Of a DNA stretch of 38,500 nt, positions 6,512-14,619 are shown one piece after another. Origin of the DNA: Acidobacteriota bacterium (lineage in GTDB: Bacteria > Acidobacteriota > Vicinamibacteria > Vicinamibacterales > UBA2999); NCBI GenBank assembly GCA_016192845.1, contig JACPTI010000092.1, forward strand, positions 1 to 38,500, read 5' to 3'. Numbering within the stretch: the first letter of the stretch is position 1; every line of letters starts with the position of its first letter. Below the pieces are notes generated by a model. That model ran no database searches. It was not told the DNA's origin and saw only the letters and a list, made by a program, of their open reading frames with translations. Position numbers and translations under genes: made by a program.

Positions 6512-8213
6512 CTTTGCCATCGATCCCGGCCCGCTCGATCGCGCCTTCGAACACGCCTGCCGTCGCCTCGAACAGCGCCGCTTCGCCGACGCGCTCTGGT
6601 CGCGCCGCCTGGACGTGTGGACGAACGACGTGGTGGCGCAGCAGTCGATCGGACGGCGGCTGGGATGGCTGCGCGCCGTCGAGGCGGCGCAGCCGCACGC
6701 CGCGCGGCTCCGGACCTCCGCACGGCGCGTCGCCGACGCCGGCTTCACCGACGCCATCCTGCTCGGCATGGGCGGGTCGAGCCTGGCGGCGGAGGTGCTG
6801 CGCGCCGTGATGGGCGCCGCGCCGGGGTGCCCACGGTTCCAGATGCTCGACTCGGTCGACCCCGACGCGGTCCGCCACGTGATGGCGCGCGCCGCCACGT
6901 CGCTCTTCATCGTGGCGAGCAAGTCGGGATCGACGATTGAGGTGGACGCGCTGGCCGCCGAGGCAGAGCGGCGCGTCCGCGCCGCCGGCGTCGCCGATCC
7001 GGGATCGCGCTTCGTCGCCATCACCGACGAGCACACGCCGCTGCACCGCCGCGCGGTCGAGAGCCGGTTTCGCGACGTCTTCCTGAACGCGGCGGACGTC
7101 GGCGGACGATTCTCGGCGCTGACCTTCTTCGGCCTCCTCCCCGCCGCGCTGATGGGCATCGACATCGACGCGCTGCTCGCGTCCGCGCGGTCGATGGCCG
7201 AGGCGTGCCGCGTCGCGGATCCGCGGCGCAATCCCGGCCTGGCGCTGGGGGCCGCGCTCGCCGCGGCGGCCATGGAAGGACGCGACAAGCTGACGCTGCG
7301 GCTGCCGGCGGCGCTTGCGCCGCTCGGCCTCTGGATCGAGCAGCTCATCGCCGAAAGCACGGGGAAGAATGGGAAGGGGATCGTCCCAATCGTCGGCGAG
7401 CCGGCCACGATCGCGCCGGGCAACGATCGCATCATCGTGACCGTAGGGGCAACGCACCCGCCTTCGCGCTCGCGCTCCGGCGAGGTCCCGCCGAAGCCGA
7501 AGGCGGAAACGGATGCGTCACCCCTGCACCCCTCCGTCAGGATCGACATGCCTGACGTCTACGACCTCGGCGCGGAGTTCTTCCGGTGGGAGGTTGCCAC
7601 CGCGACCGCAGGGTTCTTGCTCGGCGTCAACCCGTTCGACGAACCCAACGTGCAGCAGGCGAAGGAGGCGACGCGCGCGCTGCTCGACGCCTATGACGCC
7701 GAGCGGCGCCTGCGCCTGCCCGAAGTCGACACCGCTCCCGACGGCATGGGAGCGACGCTGACGACTGCGGCCAGGGAAGCGCTGCGCGGCGCGCCGCCGC
7801 TGGCGCTCCTCCGCGTGCCGCGGCCCGGCGACTACGTCGCGCTGCTCGCGTACCTGCCGCCGGCCGACGAACGCTTCACGCCGATCCTCGACGGGATCCG
7901 CGTGGCGGTCGCGGCGGCAACCGGCGCCGCGACGACGCTCGGGTTCGGGCCGCGCTACCTCCACTCCACCGGACAACTGCACAAGGGTGGTCCGAACACC
8001 GGCGTCTTCGTGATCGTCACGGCCGATGTCGCCGAGGACCTTGCCGTCCCGGGACAGCCGTACTCGTTTGGCGTGTTGCAGATGGCGCAGGCCGTGGGCG
8101 ACTTTGGGGCGCTCGACCGGCTGGGCCGGCGGGCGCTGCTGGTGCGTCTGCCGAGGCGGGATCCGGCTCTGTTACAACAACTTGGCGACAGTCTCGTCGG
8201 GAGGCGGGCCTGA
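6507..8213 (+). CDS. pgi: Glucose-6-phosphate isomerase (stand-alone form of the Tal-Pgi type)
   Basis: Interconverts glucose-6-phosphate and fructose-6-phosphate in the cytoplasm. The 568-residue protein has two sugar-isomerase (SIS) halves. GMGGSSLAAEVL (about residue 88) and VASKSGSTIEVDAL are the phosphosugar loops, LIAESTGKNGKG holds the catalytic Glu region, and LHSTGQLHKGGPN near the C-terminus carries the conserved His and Lys. It resembles the isomerase half of bifunctional transaldolase/isomerases, but no transaldolase precedes it; a palindrome block lies there instead. The start is GTG at 6507 inside the last palindrome arm, or TTG at 6489; neither has a clear ribosome binding site. 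Residues of about 314-340 are an inserted segment encoded by a palindromic element (7445-7525). Confidence 0.9.
   Translation: MTFAIDPGPLDRAFEHACRRLEQRRFADALWSRRLDVWTNDVVAQQSIGRRLGWLRAVEAAQPHAARLRTSARRVADAGFTDAILLGMGGSSLAAEVLRAVMGAAPGCPRFQMLDSVDPDAVRHVMARAATSLFIVASKSGSTIEVDALAAEAERRVRAAGVADPGSRFVAITDEHTPLHRRAVESRFRDVFLNAADVGGRFSALTFFGLLPAALMGIDIDALLASARSMAEACRVADPRRNPGLALGAALAAAAMEGRDKLTLRLPAALAPLGLWIEQLIAESTGKNGKGIVPIVGEPATIAPGNDRIIVTVGATHPPSRSRSGEVPPKPKAETDASPLHPSVRIDMPDVYDLGAEFFRWEVATATAGFLLGVNPFDEPNVQQAKEATRALLDAYDAERRLRLPEVDTAPDGMGATLTTAAREALRGAPPLALLRVPRPGDYVALLAYLPPADERFTPILDGIRVAVAAATGAATTLGFGPRYLHSTGQLHKGGPNTGVFVIVTADVAEDLAVPGQPYSFGVLQMAQAVGDFGALDRLGRRALLVRLPRRDPALLQQLGDSLVGRRA
7445..7525. 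repeat. 81-bp palindromic element inserted in frame in pgi
   Basis: An outer imperfect pair AGGGGCAACGCA (7445-7456) / TGCGTCACCCCT (7514-7525) encloses a perfect 9-bp pair CCGCCTTCG (7458-7466) / CGAAGGCGG (7498-7506). The length of 81 bp equals 27 codons, and the reading frame is kept. The encoded stretch (GATHPPSRSRSGEVPPKPKA and beyond) is Pro/Ser/Lys-rich, unlike the flanking isomerase sequence, and falls between the strand ending DRIIVTV and the conserved VRIDMPDVYDLGAEF. The 28 bp from 7458 recur upstream of the M1 peptidase (32371-32431). Confidence 0.7.
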
Positions 8214-8224
8214 AGGCGCGACCC

Positions 8225-8250
8225 AGAGGCGGACCCCCGGGTCCGCCTCT
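8225..8250. terminator. GC-rich hairpin after pgi
   Basis: Arms AGAGGCGGACCC (8225-8236) and GGGTCCGCCTCT (8239-8250) form a perfect 12-bp inverted repeat 12 nt after the isomerase stop. There is no T-run, so intrinsic termination is uncertain, but the position fits an end-of-gene structure. Confidence 0.55.
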
Positions 8251-8256
8251 GACGCT

Positions 8257-8271
8257 GTATACCAGGTATAC
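8257..8271 (+). promoter_or_regulatory. Palindromic operator GTATACC-A-GGTATAC at the activator promoter
   Basis: A perfect 15-bp palindrome 16 bp before the start codon of the sigma-54 activator. It overlaps a possible -10 hexamer TATACT (8267-8272), so bound protein would cover the promoter. Related half-sites recur right after the same gene (11223-11269), which suggests self-regulation by its Fis-type HTH. Confidence 0.5.
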
Positions 8272-8286
8272 TCCCGCCGAAAAGCT

Positions 8287-11232
8287 ATGGCAGTGACGAC
8301 GGGAGCCGTGCAGTCGGTCGTCGGCCGCGCCAATGCCGCGCTCGAACGGGGCCGCGGCGCCGAAGGGGTTCAGCTGCTGGTACCACTGCTCAAGACGGGA
8401 ACGCTCAGCCGCGAGGATGAGATCAGCGTCCGCGCCGCGCTGGCCGAGGCCTGGCTGCTGCAGGACGAGCTGACGCAGGCCGCCTCGGCGCTCGGCCGCG
8501 CGCCCGACACGATCCGCGAGCCGCTGAGCGACGCGCGCCTGTCGACGCTGTGGCGCCTCCACGGGCGCCTCACGTTCGCGCGCGGCGAGCAGTCGCGCGC
8601 GATTGCGCTGCACGCGCGCGCGCTCAAGCACGCCGAGCTGGCCCACGACTCGCGCGCGATCGGGCTCGCCCACTACGAGCTGGCGCTCTGCTACAAGCAG
8701 GTCGGCGATTCGGGGATCGTCCGCGAACACCTGACCGAGGCGGCCTCCGCGCTCCATGCCGCCGGCGACCGCCGGCATCTCGCGCTCGTGCACTCGCTCT
8801 CGGCTGTCCTGCTGGCGCAGTCGGGCCGGTGCGAGGAAGCGACCGCCGCGCTCCGCCAGGGCGAGCGTCTCGCCATGACGACCCGGGCCGACGACGTGCT
8901 CGCCGGCATCGTGCACAACCAGGCGAACGTCGCGCTGCTGCGCCACCACTACGACCAGGCGCTCGCGCTGGCCGAGCGCAGCGTGGCGCTGCACCAGAGC
9001 CTTGGCTCCGGCCACGGGCTCGCCGTCGCCCTGGCGACGCTCGGCCAGATCTACGTGCAGCTCGGCGATCTCGAGCGCGCGGAAGCCGTCCTGACGCGGA
9101 CCCTCGAGGTCCGCAGCCAGGTGCAGTTCCACGAGACGACCGGCGCGGTGTTCGACACGCTCGCGCAGATTCACCTGATGCGCGGCTCGTACGAGCGCGC
9201 GGGCGAGTACCTCCGGCAGGCGAGCGAGGCGTACGGCGCCTACGGCACGCAGACGATGCGATGGTACGAGTGGTCGCTCCGTGTCCTCGGCGTCAAGCTC
9301 GCGATCCGGCGCGGCGCCTACGACGAAGCGATCGCACTGGCCGAGGAGATGGTGGCGACGCCCGGCGTCCCGCCCGCCGAGTCGATTCAGGCGGAACTGG
9401 CCGCGTGTGAGGCGCTCGTCGCCGCCAATCGCATTGGCGAAGCTGAAGACCGGCTCGAGCGATGCGAGGCGCGGCTCGATCCGCGTGCCGCCCCGGGCTC
9501 CTGGGGCGAATTCCTGCGGATCCGCGGCGCCGTGCACGAGCGATCGAACCGCCCCGCGGCCGCCCACCACGATTTCGCGCAGAGCGCGAGCGTCTTCGAC
9601 CTGCTCGGCGAGCGGTATCACGCCGCCCTGAGCCACTTGACGCTCGGCCGGCTGGCCGTCCGCGCGGGCAATCGCGCGGCGGCCGAGCGGTATCTCGACC
9701 ACGCGGGCGCCACGTTCCGCGCGCTCGGCGCCGAACGCGATCTCACGGAAGTCGAGGCCGCCCGCGCGGCGCTGAACGCCGCGCCGCCCCTGCAGCCGTT
9801 CGTATCGGTCGCCGACGCCGACGAGGCCGTGGTGCGGCGGCTCGTCGAAGCCGCCATTCTGCCGGACCTGCTGGCGCGCGAGACCGCCACCGCGCTCGTC
9901 GAGACGCTCGAGGCGGACGCCGCGATCGTCTTCGGCGCCCCCCCGGGAGGCGAGGTCCGCGTCGTCGCCGGCGTCGGCTGCGACAGCGACGTGGCGCGGG
10001 CGCTGGCGCGCGCGGCCGCGCAAGGCAGCCGCGAGTACGGTGAGGGGCTGCTGCTGACCGAGCCGCTTGGCCGCGATAACGACGGCCCGCGCAGGTGCAC
10101 CATCGTGGCCGCACGGCGGCTGACCGACGCCGCGGCGCGGCGCCTGCGCATGTTCGCGGCCATCGCCCGCCAGGGGTTCGAGCTGTGCGGCGCGCGCGAG
10201 CGTCCCCCGCAGGCGATCGAGCCGATCAACGAGCGGCCGCTCGAGCCGCTGCTCCCGGGCTTCATCTGCGCCAGCGCCGCGATGAACCGGGTCGTCGAGC
10301 AGATCCAGCGGCTCCAAGGGAACGACCTGACGGTGCTGATCACGGGGGAAAGCGGCACGGGAAAGGACCTCGTCGCGCGCGCGATCCACGTCGGATCGCC
10401 GCGGCGCGCGGCGATGTTCCTGCCGTACAACTGCACGACGACGACGCGCGAGCTCGCCGACAGCCAGCTCTTCGGGCATCGCCGCGGGAGCTTCACGGGC
10501 GCCGTGACCGACCAGCCGGGGCTGATCCGGTCGGCGGCCGGCGGCACGCTCTTTCTCGACGAGATCGCCGACCTGCCGCTCGACATCCAGCCGAAGCTGC
10601 TCCGCTTCCTCGAGCAGGGCGAGATCATGCCGGTCGGCGAGCCGCGCCCGCAGGCCGTCGACGTCCGGGTGCTGGCCGCCACCAACGCCGACCTGGAGCA
10701 GCGGGTCGCGGAGGGAAAGTTCCGGGAGGATCTGTACTACCGCCTGAGCGTCATCCGGATTCACGTCCCGCCGCTGCGGGAGCGGCGCGAGGAGGTTCCG
10801 CACCTCAGCACGTTCTTCCTCCGCGAGGCGTGCGATCGCCTGGGCAAACCGGACGTGCAGCTGGCGCCGGCCACGCTCGACCTGTTTGCCCGGTACTGGT
10901 GGCCGGGCAACGTGCGCCAGCTGCGGAACGAAGTCCAGCGCGCCGTGGCAATGAGCACGCCGGGCGGAGCGGTCGAACCGCACCACCTGTCGGCCGACCT
11001 CACCGCCCCGCCCGCCGGCACCGACGCCGCGGTGATCGCGCCGGCGCCCGCCACCCGGCCGCGCAACCTCGCCGCCGCCATCGAGCAGGTCGAGAAGGAG
11101 CTCATCGTCGCCACGCTCGATCGCACGCGCGGCAACATTTCCGAGACCGCGCGGCTCCTCGGACTGACTCGTCGCGGCCTGTACCTCAAGATGCGTCGCC
11201 TGCGCCTCGACGTCGTCGCCGTGGATACCTAG
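8287..11232 (+). CDS. Sigma-54-dependent activator with N-terminal TPR repeats
   Basis: A 981-residue regulator. Residues of about 5-500 are helical TPR-type repeats; 510-640 is a degenerate GAF-like sensor region. The AAA+ domain begins near 660 and has Walker A GESGTGKD, the sigma-54 contact loop in LFGHRRGSFTGA (GSFTGA instead of GAFTGA), Walker B GGTLFLDEIADL and an arginine-finger region [12 protein letters not shown]. The C-terminus is a Fis-type HTH (NISETARLLGLTRRGLYLKM). There is no receiver domain, so input is probably a ligand or a protein partner through the TPRs. The ATG was chosen at the start of the TPR region and just after the operator; the open frame further upstream overlaps the end of pgi. 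No -24/-12 promoter was recognised nearby, so its target is unknown. Confidence 0.9.
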   Translation: MAVTTGAVQSVVGRANAALERGRGAEGVQLLVPLLKTGTLSREDEISVRAALAEAWLLQDELTQAASALGRAPDTIREPLSDARLSTLWRLHGRLTFARGEQSRAIALHARALKHAELAHDSRAIGLAHYELALCYKQVGDSGIVREHLTEAASALHAAGDRRHLALVHSLSAVLLAQSGRCEEATAALRQGERLAMTTRADDVLAGIVHNQANVALLRHHYDQALALAERSVALHQSLGSGHGLAVALATLGQIYVQLGDLERAEAVLTRTLEVRSQVQFHETTGAVFDTLAQIHLMRGSYERAGEYLRQASEAYGAYGTQTMRWYEWSLRVLGVKLAIRRGAYDEAIALAEEMVATPGVPPAESIQAELAACEALVAANRIGEAEDRLERCEARLDPRAAPGSWGEFLRIRGAVHERSNRPAAAHHDFAQSASVFDLLGERYHAALSHLTLGRLAVRAGNRAAAERYLDHAGATFRALGAERDLTEVEAARAALNAAPPLQPFVSVADADEAVVRRLVEAAILPDLLARETATALVETLEADAAIVFGAPPGGEVRVVAGVGCDSDVARALARAAAQGSREYGEGLLLTEPLGRDNDGPRRCTIVAARRLTDAAARRLRMFAAIARQGFELCGARERPPQAIEPINERPLEPLLPGFICASAAMNRVVEQIQRLQGNDLTVLITGESGTGKDLVARAIHVGSPRRAAMFLPYNCTTTTRELADSQLFGHRRGSFTGAVTDQPGLIRSAAGGTLFLDEIADLPLDIQPKLLRFLEQGEIMPVGEPRPQAVDVRVLAATNADLEQRVAEGKFREDLYYRLSVIRIHVPPLRERREEVPHLSTFFLREACDRLGKPDVQLAPATLDLFARYWWPGNVRQLRNEVQRAVAMSTPGGAVEPHHLSADLTAPPAGTDAAVIAPAPATRPRNLAAAIEQVEKELIVATLDRTRGNISETARLLGLTRRGLYLKMRRLRLDVVAVDT

Positions 11233-11269
11233 TAATCAGGTATACAGGGCTCTGGATACGGTGTATCCA
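11223..11269 (+). promoter_or_regulatory. Half-sites and palindrome matching the activator operator
   Basis: Directly at and after the activator's stop there are GGATACC (11223-11229), GGTATAC (11239-11245) and the palindrome TGGATAC-GGT-GTATCCA (11253-11269). These resemble the GTATACC palindrome in front of the same gene. They lie about 150 bp before the PilZ-like gene and could be its upstream activator sites. Confidence 0.45.
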
Positions 11270-11420
11270 TCCCTCGAGTACGTCCCTCCTTGGCTGATCG
11301 CCAGTAGCCCTTGTTGATCAATAGCTTGCGGCGTGCGCAATCTCGCCAAGTGACAGCAGCGACACCGGCCTCGAGATTGGATCACATGACTGCACACAAC
11401 GTCTTTCCCAGGGGGCTCAG

Positions 11421-11834
11421 GTGATTCACAGGGTCGCGAATGCACAGATACCGCAGTTCGGGTGCCGGCCGCGCATCGGCGACCGTCGCAAGCTCCGTGT
11501 GCCGGGACGCCTGACGTGGCGTGATGCCAAGGGGGCGCTCCGGTTCGTGTCGGTGATCACGCGCGATGTCAGCGAGGTGGACGCCTTCGTCGAATGCCAG
11601 GCGCCGACGTCGATCCCGCTGTACCGGCTGGTGCACTTCCAGGTGGAGCGCAGCGGCCGCGACTGCGCCGATCTCCCGGCGGTGCTGCAGCACGGCAAGG
11701 TGCTGTCGGCGATCTACCGGGTGGGGCCGTACCGCTCCTCCACCGGCACGCCCCAGGGGTACGCGCTCCGGCTGCTGATCGATCCGGCGCGCCTCGCCGT
11801 CGCGCCGGACCGCGCGAGCGTCGCGGCTGTTTAG
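11421..11834 (+). CDS. PilZ-like domain protein
   Basis: A 137-residue protein that reads as a single PilZ-like beta-barrel: RKLRVPGRLTWRD (an R...R stretch), then FVSVITRDVSEVDAFVEC at the position of the (D/N)xSxxG motif, then hydrophobic strands. PilZ domains bind cyclic di-GMP, but here the Gly of the D/NxSxxG motif is not obvious (SEVDAF), so binding is uncertain. The GTG start at 11421 is preceded by GGGGG at 5 nt. It follows the sigma-54 activator in the same orientation, with operator-like palindromes between, so it may be that regulator's target. It ends at heptad array 2. Confidence 0.55.
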   Translation: MIHRVANAQIPQFGCRPRIGDRRKLRVPGRLTWRDAKGALRFVSVITRDVSEVDAFVECQAPTSIPLYRLVHFQVERSGRDCADLPAVLQHGKVLSAIYRVGPYRSSTGTPQGYALRLLIDPARLAVAPDRASVAAV

Positions 11835-11914
11835 GCTTTGGGCCTTGGACTCTGGGCTTTGGGCGTTAGCCGAAAGCCCGAAGCCGAAAGCCCGAAGCCT
11901 AAAGCCCATAGCCT
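11831..11914. repeat. Inverted heptad array 2 (GGGCTTT / AAAGCCC)
   Basis: Words TAGGCTT, TGGGCCT, TGGACTC, TGGGCTT and TGGGCGT follow at 7-bp steps, then CCGAAAG, CCCGAAG, CCGAAAG, CCCGAAG, CCTAAAG and CCCATAG in inverse complement. The two halves pair into a long hairpin. It starts in the stop codon of the PilZ-like gene and ends just before the stop of the converging thiamine-diphosphate enzyme gene, so it may serve as a two-way terminator. Confidence 0.85.
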
Positions 11915-11917
11915 GCC

Positions 11918-13819
11918 TTACGTCCGCTGGATGGCGGGGATCCACGGATCTGCCGTCCAGCCGGGCCCATGCCGCGCCACCTCGACGTCAAGCAGATACG
12001 GCTTGCCGTCGGCCAGCTTCCGGCGCGCGCGGCCGAGCGCCTCTTTCAGCTGCGTGGGCGTCGTGGCGCGCTCGCCCTCGACGCCGAAGCCCCGCGCGAT
12101 CGCCGACATGTCCATGTCGGGCTTCCCCAGATAGTCGTGCACGAACTTCGTCGCGTCGACGGCGCGGCCGCCGCCGCCCAGGTTGGCGATGGCGCGGTTG
12201 TGCGGGCCGCCGTACGCATGGTTGTTGTAGACGACGGTGAGGACCGGCAGCTGGAGGCGCGCCATGTTCCAGAGCGCCGTCGGCCCGAAGATGAACGAGC
12301 CGTCGCCCACCAGCAGGACGACCTGTTTGCCCGGCCGCGCGAGCTGCACGCCGGCGGCCGTCCCTACACCCGTCCCGAGATGCGCCGCGTAGTAGAAGAA
12401 CAGCTCGCGGCCGCCGCGCGGGTCGAACTCGAAGCTGTGCGAGATCTCCAGCGACCCGCCCTCATGGACGATGATCGCGTCCTTCTCGGCCCACTGCGCC
12501 AGCTCCCAGGTGACGCGGTCCGCCTCGAGTGGGCTCGCGTCCCACAACGGGTTCCGTGACACCATTGCGCGCAGCTGTCGCGCGCGCGTGCTGAACGCCC
12601 GCACCTCCTCGGAGCGCGCCGCCACACGCGCCTTGAGCGCCGGCGTCATCACGTCGCGCACCGCGGCCAGCAGGTCCTCGGTCCCGTACGCGACGTCCGC
12701 AACGAGGGGCGCAGCGGTCGTCATCACGTTGCCGATGCTCGCCGCGTCGTTCCGCATGTCGATGAACGCGGTCCGGCGCGAGACGATCGGCGCCGGCGAG
12801 TTGTGCTGCAGCTTGTTGCCGATGTTGATGACGACGTCGGGCTGCGTCGGAAACGCGAGGGAGTCGACGCGTCCGCCCGGAATGCTGCCGACCCACAGCG
12901 GATGCTGCTGCGGGAAGCTCGCGTGCACCTGCCGCGCCTGGGTGACCGGAAGCGCCAGCAGCTCTGCGAGCTCGACGACCTTGTCGAACGCCTTCGCCTT
13001 GTAGACCTCGTCGCCGACGATGAGGAGTGGGCGCTGCGCGTCGACCAGGAGCTTCGCGGCGCGCTGCACCTCCACCGGGTTCGGCCGGACGCGCATCCGC
13101 GGGTCCACCTGATCGTGCCGGATGATCTCGGCCGTGAACCGCTCCTCCGTGAAGTCGGAGTGCCAGTTCATGTAGGTCGGGCCGTGCGGCGGCGTCCACG
13201 CGACGCGGAACGCGCGGCGGACCGTCTCGGGAATCTGCTCGGGCGCCCTGGCCGACCACGTAAGCTTCGTCATCGGCTCGGTGAGCTGCTCCTGTCCCGG
13301 CAGCTCCTCGAAGCCGTCGCGCCCGGCGGCCAGCGAGTCTTCTGTGCGGTACGAGTAGAAGACGAGCGGCGTCTGCTCCTTCCAGCAGTTGAACATCTGG
13401 CCGAGCGCGTTGGTCAGCCCCACCACCGCCGCCTGCATGACGATGGTCGGCCGGCCGGATGCCTTGATGTAGCCGGCGGCCATGGCGGCGCCGGGCCCTT
13501 CGTGCGGCGTGAGGATGTACTGAAGCTGCGGCCGATCGACGAGCGCCTCGTAGAAGAACGCGTCCTCGCTCGCGGAGTTGCCGAAGATGTACTTCACGCC
13601 GGATGCAATGAGCTGCTCGGCGAAATGCTCCGCGCCCGTGCCGGTGAAGAGGCGGACGGCCTCCGGAGAGACCGGCGCGCCGGGCGCCTGCGCGAAGGCG
13701 GTCACCGATTCGGCGATCCGGTTCGCGGCGGCGGCGCTGACGCCGGTGGCCACCAGGCGGCGCACGAAACCGCGCCGCGAGATCCCGTTGGACAGCAGCT
13801 GCGCTACGAGTTCTCTCAT
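11918..13819 (-). CDS. Tat-exported thiamine-diphosphate-dependent enzyme, benzoylformate-decarboxylase-like
   Basis: A 633-residue ThDP enzyme. The N-terminus carries a twin-arginine signal (SRRGFVRRLVATGVSAAAAN, about residues 14-33), unusual for this cytoplasmic family. The Pyr domain has YIFGNSASEDAFF and the proton-relay Glu in TPHEGPGAAMAAGYIKASG; a middle domain follows near 240-380. The PP domain has the GDGSFIFG...VVYNNHAYG motif that holds Mg-ThDP. Layout and N-terminal motif resemble benzoylformate decarboxylase and acetolactate-synthase-like enzymes, but His-70 of benzoylformate decarboxylase appears replaced by Gln (MQAAVVGL), so the reaction may differ. It lies just downstream of a diheme cytochrome gene on the same strand, pointing to periplasmic oxidative decarboxylation. 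The substrate is not known. Confidence 0.85.
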   Translation of the reverse strand: MRELVAQLLSNGISRRGFVRRLVATGVSAAAANRIAESVTAFAQAPGAPVSPEAVRLFTGTGAEHFAEQLIASGVKYIFGNSASEDAFFYEALVDRPQLQYILTPHEGPGAAMAAGYIKASGRPTIVMQAAVVGLTNALGQMFNCWKEQTPLVFYSYRTEDSLAAGRDGFEELPGQEQLTEPMTKLTWSARAPEQIPETVRRAFRVAWTPPHGPTYMNWHSDFTEERFTAEIIRHDQVDPRMRVRPNPVEVQRAAKLLVDAQRPLLIVGDEVYKAKAFDKVVELAELLALPVTQARQVHASFPQQHPLWVGSIPGGRVDSLAFPTQPDVVINIGNKLQHNSPAPIVSRRTAFIDMRNDAASIGNVMTTAAPLVADVAYGTEDLLAAVRDVMTPALKARVAARSEEVRAFSTRARQLRAMVSRNPLWDASPLEADRVTWELAQWAEKDAIIVHEGGSLEISHSFEFDPRGGRELFFYYAAHLGTGVGTAAGVQLARPGKQVVLLVGDGSFIFGPTALWNMARLQLPVLTVVYNNHAYGGPHNRAIANLGGGGRAVDATKFVHDYLGKPDMDMSAIARGFGVEGERATTPTQLKEALGRARRKLADGKPYLLDVEVARHGPGWTADPWIPAIQRT

Positions 13820-13830
13820 GACGCCCTCAT

Positions 13831-13905
13831 CAAGTCACAAGTCACAAGTCACAAGTCACAATGACCTTTTGTGACTTGTGACTTGTGACTTGTGACTTGT
13901 GACTT
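13831..13905. repeat. Inverted heptad array 3 (GTCACAA x4 / TTGTGAC x5)
   Basis: The clearest array. CAA plus four exact GTCACAA units (13831-13861), a 7-nt loop and five exact TTGTGAC units (13869-13903) give a perfect 31-bp inverted repeat (13831-13861 with 13869-13899). It sits between the diheme cytochrome gene and the ThDP enzyme gene, both on the minus strand, and touches the cytochrome stop codon (13905-13907). In RNA it would be a very stable hairpin inside the putative two-gene transcript. Confidence 0.97.
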
Positions 13906-14447
13906 CATTTTTGCGGCCCCCGCATCTGTGCGAGGTAATCAGCCATCGCGTTGATCTCGTCGTCGGTCCAGAGCGCGCCCCGCCCTACCATGCGGTAGAT
14001 CACCGACAGCCACTCGCGGCGATCCTGGCGCAGGGCGCTCCACATGCTCGCCTGGTGGCACTGGAAGCACCGCTTCATCAGCACGTCCTTGCCGCGCCCT
14101 TCCGGCAGCGTCAGGCCGCCGGCCGCAGCGGGCGCTCCGGCGCCCGCTGCGCCGGACCCGAAGTGCTGCCCCAGATAGGCGGCGATCGTGGCTGCGTCCT
14201 GATCGGTAATGGCCGCGCCCCACACGACCATCGTCTGCACGATGGCGCGCCACTCCTCCGTCGTCCCGCGCCGGCTGAGGCTCACGTCGAGCGTGTGGCA
14301 GCCGACGCAGCGGGTGGTCACCAGCGTCTTGCCGGGACCCTCGGGCATCGCGGCGGCCGGGTTCGTCGTCTGGGCCCGAAGCGGCGGCGAAACGGAGGCG
14401 ACGAGCACGCACCCGAACAGCACGGCGGCGCGGATGACGATCGACAT
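13905..14447 (-). CDS. Diheme c-type cytochrome, periplasmic
   Basis: A 180-residue secreted protein with a signal peptide (MSIVIRAAVLFGCVLVASVS, then PPLRAQ). Two heme-binding sites are visible: CVGCH near residue 50 and CFQCH near residue 130, each in its own small cytochrome c domain. Possible axial Met residues lie in later segments (for example YRMVG). A Gly/Ala linker joins the halves. The ATG at 14447 was chosen because it starts the signal peptide; no strong ribosome binding site is seen. It is followed by the Tat-exported ThDP enzyme, for which it may be the electron acceptor. A 13-bp inverted repeat lies 17 bp upstream in the divergent promoter region. Confidence 0.85.
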   Translation of the reverse strand: MSIVIRAAVLFGCVLVASVSPPLRAQTTNPAAAMPEGPGKTLVTTRCVGCHTLDVSLSRRGTTEEWRAIVQTMVVWGAAITDQDAATIAAYLGQHFGSGAAGAGAPAAAGGLTLPEGRGKDVLMKRCFQCHQASMWSALRQDRREWLSVIYRMVGRGALWTDDEINAMADYLAQMRGPQK

Positions 14448-14463
14448 GCGTGAAAGACTACAA

Positions 14464-14518
14464 CAAACCAGCCGAGCGGCGCTGCCTTTGATATCCGCCG
14501 CGCCCCTCGGCTGGTTTG
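14464..14518. repeat. Nested inverted repeat in the divergent intergenic region
   Basis: Perfect 13-bp arms CAAACCAGCCGAG (14464-14476) and CTCGGCTGGTTTG (14506-14518), with an inner pair GCGGCG (14476-14481) / CGCCGC (14496-14501). It lies between the divergent cytochrome and CMD-fold genes. It could be a mobile palindrome or a regulatory structure. Confidence 0.8.
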
Positions 14519-14533
14519 CCAGTGTCTGTTCCA

Positions 14534-14592
14534 CCCCAACGCGCAGCCCGTTATGCGGTTGGGGCAAAGGAGTACAAAACTCGCGTTTGGGG
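14534..14592. repeat. Degenerate copy of the GGGGTCCCC-type palindrome
   Basis: CCCCAACGCGC (14534-14544), then GCGGTTGGGG (14555-14564) and CGCGTTTGGGG (14582-14592), are weakened forms of the arms seen intact at 14679-14707. It lies just upstream of the CMD-fold gene. Confidence 0.45.
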
Positions 14593-14619
14593 CCGCGAAA
14601 CGGGCTAAACTCTCCGGCC

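Noticed and set aside
8017..10986. A 989-codon minus-strand frame over the TPR sigma-54 activator
   Set aside because: Mirror frame of a well-supported gene, with no recognisable domains.
11938..11950. GGATCCACGGATC as a seventh VanR-like operator
   Set aside because: It is inside the coding region of the ThDP enzyme and does not keep the spacing of the two half-sites.
13831..13905. Possible CRISPR array
   Set aside because: Units are 7 bp, directly adjacent and inverted halfway. There are no spacers and no cas genes.
14056..14070. TGGCAC sequence as a sigma-54 -24 element
   Set aside because: It lies inside the cytochrome coding region and lacks a TTGC at the required spacing. No good -24/-12 pair was found in the window despite two sigma-54 activators.
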